This document shows positions 1-4,530 of a DNA stretch of 6,609 nucleotides, piece after piece. The notes under the pieces are model-generated. The model ran no database searches and was not told the DNA's origin. It saw only the letters and a list, made by a program, of their open reading frames with translations. The stretch spans positions 1-6,609 of the forward strand of contig CAMURX010000097.1 in NCBI GenBank assembly GCA_947097615.1. The letters are read 5' to 3'. Every line of letters starts with the position of its first letter. The first letter of the stretch is position 1. The translations under genes were made by a program, and so were the position numbers. The stretch comes from an uncultured Neisseria sp. (GTDB lineage Bacteria; Pseudomonadota; Gammaproteobacteria; Burkholderiales; Neisseriaceae).

Positions 1-721
1 TGTGCACGGGCGGCACGGTGGTGGACAGGCGGCCGTTGCCTTCGTTTTCCACCAGACAGAGCGTGCCCGTTTCGGCAACGGCGAAGTTCACACCGGAGAG
101 GCCGACGTCGGCCGTGCGGTAGACGTCGCGCAGCGCCTGACGGGCGATGCCGGTCAGCTCGTCCACGTCGTCGGTAAGCGGCGTGCCGAGGTTTTTGTGG
201 AACAGCTCGCTCACTTGTTCTTTGGTTTTGTGGATGGCGGGCATCACGATGTGGGTGGGCTTTTCGCCCGCCATCTGCACGATAAATTCGCCCAAATCGC
301 TCTCAACCGCTTTGATGCCCTGCCCTTCGAGATAATGGTTCAGCTCGATTTCCTCACTGACCATCGATTTGCCTTTCACCATCAGTTTGCCGTTTTTGGC
401 AGTGATGATGTTGTGGATGATTTGGCAGGCTTCAGCCGGGGTTTCCGCCCAATGCACTTTGACACCCAAGCGGATCAGGTTGGCTTCAAGCTCTTCCAAA
501 AGCGCAGGCAGGCAGGCGAGCGAGCGCTGGCGGATGTGTTCGCACAGGGTGCGCAGAAGTTGCAGCTCTTCTTCGTCGGACAACACGCTTTTGCGGCGGG
601 TCATCAGCATATCCATTGCCGTACGCAGGCTTTTGCGCAGCGGCTTGTCGGCCAGCGCCTCACGGGCGTTTTGCTTGAAGGTTTCGGGTTTCGGATGGAA
701 ATGTACGGTTTGCGTGCTCAT
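1..721 (-). CDS. lutB: LutB, L-lactate utilisation iron-sulfur protein (partial, N-terminal 240 residues)
   Basis: LutB is the large iron-sulfur subunit of the LutABC system, which oxidises L-lactate to pyruvate in the cytoplasm. The ATG at 721-719 begins MSTQTVHFHPKPETF and the frame stays open to the window edge. The family-typical block at residues 200-240 includes ADVGLSGVNFAVAETGTLCL, then NEGNGR, then TTVPPVH. The full protein is usually about 470-480 residues, so the C-terminal half with the ferredoxin-like 4Fe-4S cysteine motifs lies outside the window. The start is secured by GGAGGA (728-733) six bases upstream and by the ATGA overlap with the lutC stop, which suggests translational coupling. 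It is the third gene of lutA-lutC-lutB. LutB-like proteins are also called LldF or YkgF; the operon context supports the lactate role. Confidence 0.95.
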   Translation of the reverse strand, partial: MSTQTVHFHPKPETFKQNAREALADKPLRKSLRTAMDMLMTRRKSVLSDEEELQLLRTLCEHIRQRSLACLPALLEELEANLIRLGVKVHWAETPAEACQIIHNIITAKNGKLMVKGKSMVSEEIELNHYLEGQGIKAVESDLGEFIVQMAGEKPTHIVMPAIHKTKEQVSELFHKNLGTPLTDDVDELTGIARQALRDVYRTADVGLSGVNFAVAETGTLCLVENEGNGRLSTTVPPVH

Positions 722-1419
722 GCGGCGTCCTCCAAGTCGGCGGGGGCGATGTGGCCGGGCAGGACGGCCAGCACCACCAAATCGCGCGGGCCGTGTGCGC
801 CGTAGGCCAGCGTGAGCTGGATGTCGGCGGTTTTCGACGGGCCGGACACCAGCACCACGTTGGTGGGCATCCCGGCGGCCATGTTTTCGCCGTGCATGGC
901 GTGATGGAAGGTGTCGTACATTTTCGCCGTGTCAAACAGGCAGAAATGCACGGGCGGCACTAGGCTCTGGCTGCGCGGCTCTTGCGGCGTCGGCCACAGC
1001 ATCAGCGTGCCAGTGTGGGCGATGCCGCAGCGGGCGGAGGTGAAGCCCGCGTCGATATCCGCAAAATACTCGTCTTTCCAATCTTCTATCGGCTTGTCAA
1101 AGCCTTTGGTTTCTATGTTTGAGGCCGTCTGAAAAGCCCGGGCGGCGGCGCGGCCGTGTTCGGTTTGCAGCGGCAGCAGGATGTTTTTCAGCCCTTTGCC
1201 TTCGGCCGCTTTAACCATGACCTGCGGCCAGTTGTCGCGCGTCACCCAATAAATTTCCGTTTTCACCGCCCGCATGGCCTTCGCCCAATGTTTCAAGCGT
1301 TCGGTTTCGCTGTCCCACACGGGCGACATTTCACGGTAAAACTCTTCGACGCGCGGCTCCATCATCGGATAGGCGTCGGCCTTTTTCAGTTTGGCCAAAA
1401 TGTTTTCGCGCGCGCTCAT
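718..1419 (-). CDS. lutC: LutC, L-lactate utilisation protein C (LUD domain)
   Basis: LutC is the LUD-domain subunit of the three-part L-lactate oxidising complex (also LldG/YkgG). The 233-residue product starts MSARENILAKLKK. It carries the family signatures GIAHTGTLML (residues 132-141), PPVHFCLFDTAKMYDT (155-170) and VSGPSKTADIQLTLAYGAHG (191-210), followed by PRDLVVLAVL. Its length is normal. The start was chosen over a longer frame reaching 1644 because GGGAGG (1426-1431) lies six bases upstream and the ATG overlaps the lutA stop as ATGA. Its own TGA overlaps the lutB ATG the same way, so the three products are probably made in matched amounts. A perfect DUS at 1122-1133 is read as part of residues 95-100 (AFQTAS), a region that seems tolerant of change. 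Confidence is high. Confidence 0.94.
   Translation of the reverse strand: MSARENILAKLKKADAYPMMEPRVEEFYREMSPVWDSETERLKHWAKAMRAVKTEIYWVTRDNWPQVMVKAAEGKGLKNILLPLQTEHGRAAARAFQTASNIETKGFDKPIEDWKDEYFADIDAGFTSARCGIAHTGTLMLWPTPQEPRSQSLVPPVHFCLFDTAKMYDTFHHAMHGENMAAGMPTNVVLVSGPSKTADIQLTLAYGAHGPRDLVVLAVLPGHIAPADLEDAA
1122..1133 (+). repeat. DNA uptake sequence inside lutC
   Basis: A perfect AGGCCGTCTGAA in coding sequence, read on the gene strand as part of AFQTAS. The frame differs from the copies in tsaE and the thioesterase gene, so the encoded peptide differs. Confidence 0.9.
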
Positions 1420-2186
1420 GCCTTGCCTCCCGTGCGTTCCAGAAGGAAGGTGGCGATGTGCTTGGGACGCGGCATCTGCGGCTCGTCTTTGGCGATTTTG
1501 CCGCCGATGTTCATCATGCACCCTGCGTCGGCGCTGACGATTTCCACCGCTTCCGTGGCTTTGAGCGCGGCCACTTTGTCGGCCACCATCGCACCCGAAA
1601 TATCGGGCTGCTTCACGGAAAACGTGCCGCCGAAACCGCAGCATTCGCTTTCGTGGTCGTGTACCACGCGCTCGACGTTTTTCAGGCTGTCCACCAGTTT
1701 CCAGCCCGTGAGGTGCACGCCCATTTCGCGCCGCGCGCCGCAGGAAGTGTGCACCGCCACTTTGATGCTATCGCCCTTGTCTTCGGGCGCATAGCCGATG
1801 TCGAGCAGAAAATGGGTGAATTCCACCACCCTGCCCGCCACTTTGCGGGCTTTTTCCTCATGGGCGCTACCGGCAAAAAGCTGCGGCCAGTGGTGTTTCA
1901 TCATGCCGCCGCACGAGCCTGAGGGCACGACGATCGGCCAGTTTTCGGGAAACAGATCGAGCTGGGCGGCGGCGATGTCGGACGCTTCCTGCGGATGGCC
2001 GGAAGTGTAGGCCGGCTGGCCGCAGCAACTCTGTCCCATCGGAAAATGCACGCGGATACCCTGCTGCTCGATCAGCGTCACGGCATCCAAACCCGCTTCG
2101 GGCATGAAAATGTCGAGCAGGCAGGTGCCGAAAAAATACACATCGGCGGGTTTGCCGCCGATGGTGGATTCGGAGTTTGTGTTCAT
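1416..2186 (-). CDS. lutA: LutA, L-lactate utilisation protein with two CCG cysteine-rich domains
   Basis: LutA is the CCG-domain subunit of the L-lactate to pyruvate oxidation complex (also YkgE/LldE), related to the cysteine-rich subunits of glycolate oxidase and heterodisulfide reductase. The 256-residue protein has two cysteine-rich repeats. The first has Cys22 (FFGTC), Cys54-Cys55 (QSCCGQP) and Cys92 (SGSCGG). The second has Cys149 (TSCGARRE), Cys182-Cys183 (ECCGFGG) and Cys223 (AGCMMN). These probably bind iron-sulfur clusters, so both sites look intact. It is the first gene of lutA-lutC-lutB, and its TGA overlaps the lutC ATG. Unlike lutC and lutB it has no visible Shine-Dalgarno; the leader before the ATG is an AAACCC repeat. 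A candidate sigma-70 promoter lies at 2261-2289. The function is well supported by the operon. Confidence 0.95.
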   Translation of the reverse strand: MNTNSESTIGGKPADVYFFGTCLLDIFMPEAGLDAVTLIEQQGIRVHFPMGQSCCGQPAYTSGHPQEASDIAAAQLDLFPENWPIVVPSGSCGGMMKHHWPQLFAGSAHEEKARKVAGRVVEFTHFLLDIGYAPEDKGDSIKVAVHTSCGARREMGVHLTGWKLVDSLKNVERVVHDHESECCGFGGTFSVKQPDISGAMVADKVAALKATEAVEIVSADAGCMMNIGGKIAKDEPQMPRPKHIATFLLERTGGKA

Positions 2187-2192
2187 AAAATT

Positions 2193-2213
2193 GGCTTTGG
2201 GTTTGGGTTTGGG
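2193..2213. repeat. TTTGGG short tandem repeat in the lutA leader
   Basis: Three perfect TTTGGG units run from 2196 to 2213, preceded by GGC and followed by further T residues. On the lutA sense strand this reads as AAACCC units ending 9 bases before the ATG, where a ribosome-binding site would normally lie. The plus strand has four G-runs (GG, GGG, GGG, GGG) separated by short T-rich loops, so a two-tetrad G-quadruplex is conceivable. Three units is short for a slippage-prone tract. Confidence 0.6.
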
Positions 2214-2260
2214 TTTTTGCTTGTTTTTTATGCAAACCGCGCTAACGGCTGCGGGGCGGC

Positions 2261-2289
2261 ACTTTAAGTAATCTGAGGTATGCGGTCAA
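2261..2289 (-). promoter_or_regulatory. Candidate sigma-70 promoter of the lutACB operon
   Basis: On the minus strand a -35-like TTGACC (plus-strand 2284-2289) is followed after 17 bases by TAAAGT (2261-2266), matching the consensus at 5/6 and 4/6 positions. Transcription would start near 2254 and leave a leader of about 68 bases. The -35 overlaps one arm of an 8-base inverted repeat (TATGCGGT at 2279-2286 and ACCGCATA at 2316-2323, 29 bases apart), which might be an operator. This is motif matching only. Confidence 0.4.
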
Positions 2290-2427
2290 GGAAAAATGAC
2301 AAACACACCCGTTTAACCGCATAAAAAATAAGGTTTTTCCGACTCAAAAAGTAAAATTGGCGACAATTCGCCCGAACAGCCGATCCGGCTTTAAAAACAG
2401 GGCGTTGCGTTGCCGCCGCGCGCAATG

Positions 2428-2439
2428 AGGCCGTCTGAA
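2428..2439 (+). repeat. DNA uptake sequence (AGGCCGTCTGAA)
   Basis: A perfect single DUS 24 bases past the thioesterase stop codon. No inverted partner is nearby, so it does not form the usual paired-DUS terminator. Its role is recognition by the type IV pilus competence system (ComP) during transformation. Confidence 0.9.
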
Positions 2440-2462
2440 CGCAGCGGGACAAAGCGCCCGCC

Positions 2463-2900
2463 CTACCCTGCCAGCGCAACATACCTGCCCGTCAGCCGTG
2501 CCACGGGGAGGCCGTCTGAAAAGCCCTCCACCGCCAAATCGATTTTGCCCTTGCCGCGCTGCGCCAGCATTTCGCGGCAGCGCGTCCACTCGGTGGCATC
2601 GGAGCTTTTGGCAGACAGCAGCAAATCGCCGTGCGCGGGCGCGGTGTAACGGATTTCGCTGCTTTGTATCACGATATTGCCCACCGCTTCGGGGCAGTTC
2701 AGATGCACCAGCGCCCAGCCACACACGGTCGCGCCCAATGCAGTGCTGCCGCCGAACACGGTGTTTTTGTGGTTGCGGTTGGGCGCGTGCGGCATCAAGA
2801 GTTCCACGCCGTCGGTGCCACAGGAGACGACACGGATATGCAGCGCGGCGGTGGCGGGGATGCAGCGGTGGAGGAAGTCTTGCAACTGTTGCGGTGTCAT
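2463..2900 (-). CDS. Putative hotdog-fold thioesterase, YiiD C-terminal domain type
   Basis: A 145-residue protein that resembles the putative thioesterase domain found at the C-terminus of E. coli YiiD. The visible signature is NTVFGGSTALGATVCGWALV (residues 46-65), the central hotdog helix with its usual glycine pair, followed by a strand-rich half (GNIVIQSSEIRYTAPAHGDL). Such proteins are expected to hydrolyse acyl-CoA or acyl-ACP thioesters, but the substrate cannot be read from sequence. No signal peptide or membrane segment is seen, so it should be cytosolic. The ATG at 2900 has AAGGA (2910-2914) nine bases upstream. A DUS at 2509-2520 is translated as FSDGL near the C-terminus. It lies upstream of lutA on the same strand, but 276 bases separate them, so co-transcription is doubtful. 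Family is fairly sure, function only inferred. Confidence 0.85.
   Translation of the reverse strand: MTPQQLQDFLHRCIPATAALHIRVVSCGTDGVELLMPHAPNRNHKNTVFGGSTALGATVCGWALVHLNCPEAVGNIVIQSSEIRYTAPAHGDLLLSAKSSDATEWTRCREMLAQRGKGKIDLAVEGFSDGLPVARLTGRYVALAG
2509..2520 (+). repeat. DNA uptake sequence inside the thioesterase gene
   Basis: A perfect AGGCCGTCTGAA inside coding sequence, read on the gene strand as FSDGLP just before the last beta strand. Coding-region DUS copies are known in Neisseriaceae and sit where the protein tolerates these residues. Confidence 0.9.
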
Positions 2901-2930
2901 GGTTCGGTTTCCTTGGTTGGCTTGGATAAA

Positions 2931-2942
2931 AGGCCGTCTGAA
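2931..2942 (+). repeat. DNA uptake sequence upstream of the thioesterase gene
   Basis: A perfect AGGCCGTCTGAA in the 5' leader of the thioesterase gene. It marks the abrupt left edge of the AT-rich orphan reading frame that follows: the TGA inside this DUS is the upstream stop of that frame. The DUS could therefore lie at an old recombination joint. Confidence 0.9.
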
Positions 2943-3121
2943 AAAAACGGGCTTGCTGCTTTCGGAAGGAAGCGGCTAAAAAATTCAATAAGGGATTGAA
3001 GGCGGCAGACAGTAAAAATTTTGGCGACAGGGAATTTAAAAATTATTTTTACCTGATGCCTGACAGCGAAAAGAAATATTATGTCAGCCCTTGCGAGGTT
3101 GTCCCGTTAGGCCATGAGTGA
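2942..3121 (+). pseudogene. Orphan 3' gene fragment, unknown family
   Basis: A 59-codon frame with no ATG near its beginning runs from the DUS at 2931-2942 to a TGA at 3119-3121. Its translation looks like real protein rather than noise: charged, aromatic-rich and strand-like, including AAKKFNKGLKAADSKNF, FKNYFYLMPDSEKKYY and a C-terminal SPCEVVPLGHE. The DNA is clearly richer in A and T than the flanking genes and the product is Lys/Tyr/Phe-rich, unlike its Ala/Arg-rich neighbours. I read it as the tail of a transferred gene whose 5' part is lost. I do not recognise the family. A TTG at 2996-2998 or the ATG within the frame could start a very short peptide, but no convincing ribosome-binding site supports either. 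The hairpin at 3141-3176 follows 20 bases later. Confidence 0.4.
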
Positions 3122-3139
3122 AATCAAGTCTATTAAGGC

Positions 3140-3176
3140 AGGCAGCCTGAAAACCACACGCCGTTTTCAGGCTGCC
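3140..3176. terminator. Inverted-repeat hairpin made of a different DUS dialect (AGGCAGCCTGAA)
   Basis: A perfect 14-base stem, GGCAGCCTGAAAAC (3141-3154) against GTTTTCAGGCTGCC (3163-3176), encloses an 8-base loop. With A3140 the left arm spells AGGCAGCCTGAA, the DUS variant I associate with Kingella and relatives ('AG-kingDUS'); the right arm has 11 of 12 bases. Paired DUS commonly act as terminators in this family. This one would serve the SUKH gene on the minus strand and the orphan frame on the plus strand, although neither side has a strong T-run. Confidence 0.7.
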
Positions 3177-3177
3177 C

Positions 3178-3342
3178 TAGGGCGTGTTGACATTCAACTT
3201 TTGAAGCGGATTTTTCGGCATAAAATGGCAGATGCAAGGCGAAAACACGAGCCAATGCCGCCCATTGGCGAGTGTTTTTAACGAAGCAGATGCCATTTTA
3301 GGACGGAAAAGCTGCCAAAATGTTGAATGTCAACACGCCCTA
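3178..3342. mobile_element. MITE-like near-palindromic insertion element
   Basis: Perfect terminal inverted repeats beginning TAGGGCGTGTTGACATTC (3178-3198 and 3322-3342, 21 bases including the TA) bound a 161-base element flanked by TA, consistent with a TA target duplication. The interior is also largely self-complementary. TAAAATGGCAGATGC (3221-3235) faces 3286-3300, and AAAACACGAGCCAATG (3242-3257) faces 3263-3278 around a CCGCC loop, both arms broken only by opposed GA/GA. There is no transposase; short frames such as the one from 3232 are not convincing genes. Termini do not match my memory of Correia elements. A TA target would suit mobilisation by an IS630/Tc1-type transposase in trans, but that is inference. 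Its right end supplies the stop-codon bases of the neighbouring gene. Confidence 0.75.
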
Positions 3343-4245
3343 ATACATCCATTTTTCCATCACCGCGTCACCAAGCTGTTGGCGCAGGATGCTTTCGGCG
3401 GCTTCGTGACCGTCTTCGGGGTCGTGCGCTTCGGCGAGGCTCAGAATCATCACTGCGTCGAGGTAGTCGCGCACGTCGTCGAAGATTGGGCTGAGGCATT
3501 CGCCCGTGTCGTGGTCGCAGTACCAGACTTGCCCTGTTTGGCGGTGGAAGCACCAGAGGTTGCCGTTGCCCAGATAGTCGCCGAATGCGATGAGTTGCTC
3601 GACAAGGGCGCGGGTGGCGGCAGCTTGTTCGGCGCTCAGGTCTTCAAGGATGTCTTCCAGCCCGGGAAAAGCGTCAAGCAGCGGCTCGATGCGCTCGGGC
3701 GGGTTGATGATTTCGGCGAGGTATTCCACGCCGATGTGTTGGTGGTAGGCGCGCAGCATCGGCGGCAGGGGGCAGCCGATGCGCTGTTCGCAGTCGTCCA
3801 GCGCGGCGCGGCTGGCGGGGGTGAAGTCGCCGCCGTCGAGGTAGGCGCGGACGCATTGCATCCACCATTGGATGCGCGCTTGGTCGTCGGCGAAATCTGT
3901 CCATGCCAGCGGCGGGATGTCTGCGCCGGACACGGATTCGGCGGGCGGGGCAATCAGATGGGCGGCGAGGACGTTGAGCCAGTCGGCTTGGGACGGGGCG
4001 GCGGGCAGGCCTTGCTTGATGCGTTGCAGCGCGCCGATGGTGAGCCATTGGCGGTAGCCGAGGCGGAGGGGCGCGTCGGCAGCCTGAACGATAAAACGGG
4101 AGGCGGGAGCGAACAGGGAGGCGAGGTCGCGGGCGCTTTTGGGGCAGAGAACTGCGGCGGCGGTTTCGGGGATAAGGATGATGCTGTCGGCGGGATGTTC
4201 GTGCAGGACGGCGGCGAGGGCGGTGAGTTTGCGGTAGGTTTTCAT
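3340..4245 (-). CDS. SUKH (SMI1/KNR4-like) domain protein, possible immunity protein
   Basis: The 301-residue product has a C-terminal SUKH-like domain at about residues 147-270. Family-like features are CEQRIGCPLPPMLRAYHQHI (152-171), then INPPERIEPL, then FGDYLGNGNLWCF (221-233) and VWYCDHDTGE (240-249). Many bacterial SUKH proteins neutralise polymorphic or contact-dependent toxins; others have unknown roles. Residues 1-146 are an extra region I cannot assign (predicted helical, with RQWLTIGALQRIKQG and IQWWMQCVRAYLDG), making it longer than the usual single-domain immunity protein. No signal peptide is evident. No toxin gene lies next to it here. The ATG at 4245 has only a weak upstream GAG. 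The stop TAG (3342-3340) straddles the edge of the inserted element. Removing the element still leaves TAG, so the C-terminus is probably intact. Confidence 0.75.
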   Translation of the reverse strand: MKTYRKLTALAAVLHEHPADSIILIPETAAAVLCPKSARDLASLFAPASRFIVQAADAPLRLGYRQWLTIGALQRIKQGLPAAPSQADWLNVLAAHLIAPPAESVSGADIPPLAWTDFADDQARIQWWMQCVRAYLDGGDFTPASRAALDDCEQRIGCPLPPMLRAYHQHIGVEYLAEIINPPERIEPLLDAFPGLEDILEDLSAEQAAATRALVEQLIAFGDYLGNGNLWCFHRQTGQVWYCDHDTGECLSPIFDDVRDYLDAVMILSLAEAHDPEDGHEAAESILRQQLGDAVMEKWMY

Positions 4246-4280
4246 GGCGGGCTCGTTTTAGTGAATTGGGTGGGATTGGG

Positions 4281-4309
4281 GCAGACTGAAAGCAGCTTTC
4301 AGACGGCCT
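4281..4309. repeat. Decayed inverted DUS pair upstream of the SUKH gene
   Basis: A perfect reverse-orientation DUS (4298-4309) faces GCAGACTGAAAG (4281-4292), which pairs with 4296-4307 except at two positions, around a 3-base loop. This looks like a DUS-pair hairpin whose left arm has mutated away from the uptake consensus. It lies between the SUKH start and the amiC terminator cluster. Confidence 0.6.
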
Positions 4310-4323
4310 TTTATCGCGCCGCA

Positions 4324-4482
4324 TCAGTCTTCAAACGCAAACTTCCCGCAGTAATACAGCCGCTCGCCTTTATTCTTGCCGTATTTGCCGCAGCCAACCT
4401 GCGCTGCGGGCTTTTCAGACGGCCTTTTTACCCGGTAAAGAAAAGGCCGTCTGAAAGGTTTGACCCGCAGCGGATACGCCTT
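4324..4482 (-). pseudogene. Possible short gene remnant with Cys-Gly motifs
   Basis: On the minus strand a frame with no ATG, entered after the TGA within the DUS at 4482-4493, ends at a TGA (4326-4324). Its last 24 residues look protein-like: VGCGKYGKNKGERLYYCG, then KFAFED and stop. The spaced CG pairs hint at a metal-binding knuckle. Upstream of that the frame simply reads through the DUS arms of the hairpins, so the genuine part is only about 4324-4400. It may be the tail of a gene displaced by DUS-mediated recombination, or chance. I do not recognise a family. Confidence 0.25.
4413..4456. repeat. Inverted DUS pair, alternative hairpin
   Basis: TTTCAGACGGCCTTTT (4413-4428) pairs perfectly over 16 bases with 4441-4456, around a 12-base spacer that contains the small palindrome TTTACCCGGTAAA. 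Each arm holds a perfect DUS (4414-4425 and 4444-4455). The right arm is shared with the terminator hairpin at 4441-4496, so only one of the two can form at a time. Confidence 0.75.
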
Positions 4483-4496
4483 TCAGACGGCCTTTT
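4441..4496. terminator. Bidirectional DUS-pair terminator downstream of amiC
   Basis: AAAAGGCCGTCTGAAAGG (4441-4458) is the exact reverse complement of 4479-4496, giving an 18-base stem around a 20-base loop. The stem begins in A and ends in T on both strands, so transcripts in either direction end in U-rich sequence. It is the best candidate for a Rho-independent terminator of tsaE-amiC, 33 bases past the amiC stop. DUS copies lie at 4444-4455 and 4482-4493. Confidence 0.8.
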
Positions 4497-4503
4497 GTCT
4501 GTT

Positions 4504-4530
4504 TTCAGACGGCCTTTTTTCAGACGGCCT
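4504..4530 (-). repeat. Two tandem DUS copies, one overlapping the amiC stop codon
   Basis: Perfect minus-orientation AGGCCGTCTGAA copies at 4504-4515 and 4519-4530 are only three bases apart and lie in the same orientation, so they do not pair with each other. The second starts with the A of the amiC stop TAG, so the stop codon and the uptake signal share two bases. Confidence 0.9.

Noticed and set aside
2..805. 267-codon plus-strand open frame at the left edge
   Set aside because: Antisense to lutB, whose conserved motifs and ribosome-binding site are clear.
718..1644. Longer lutC start extending into lutA
   Set aside because: The added residues are Arg-rich shadow of lutA, and the internal ATG at 1419 has a strong ribosome-binding site and the ATGA overlap.
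2359..2372. Small palindrome GGCGACAATTCGCC as an operator
   Set aside because: Only a 5-base stem with a 4-base loop, about 75 bases upstream of the candidate lutA -35; too weak to call.
2344..2988. 214-codon minus-strand frame over the thioesterase gene
   Set aside because: It is out of frame with the conserved hotdog motif and its product is an Arg/Pro-rich shadow.
3178..3342. Correia element
   Set aside because: The size class and TA flanks are similar, but the TAGGGCGTGTTGAC termini do not match the Correia ends I remember.
3340..3342. Truncation of the SUKH protein by the inserted element
   Set aside because: Reconstructing the empty site also gives TAG at this codon, so the insertion seems not to have changed the C-terminus.
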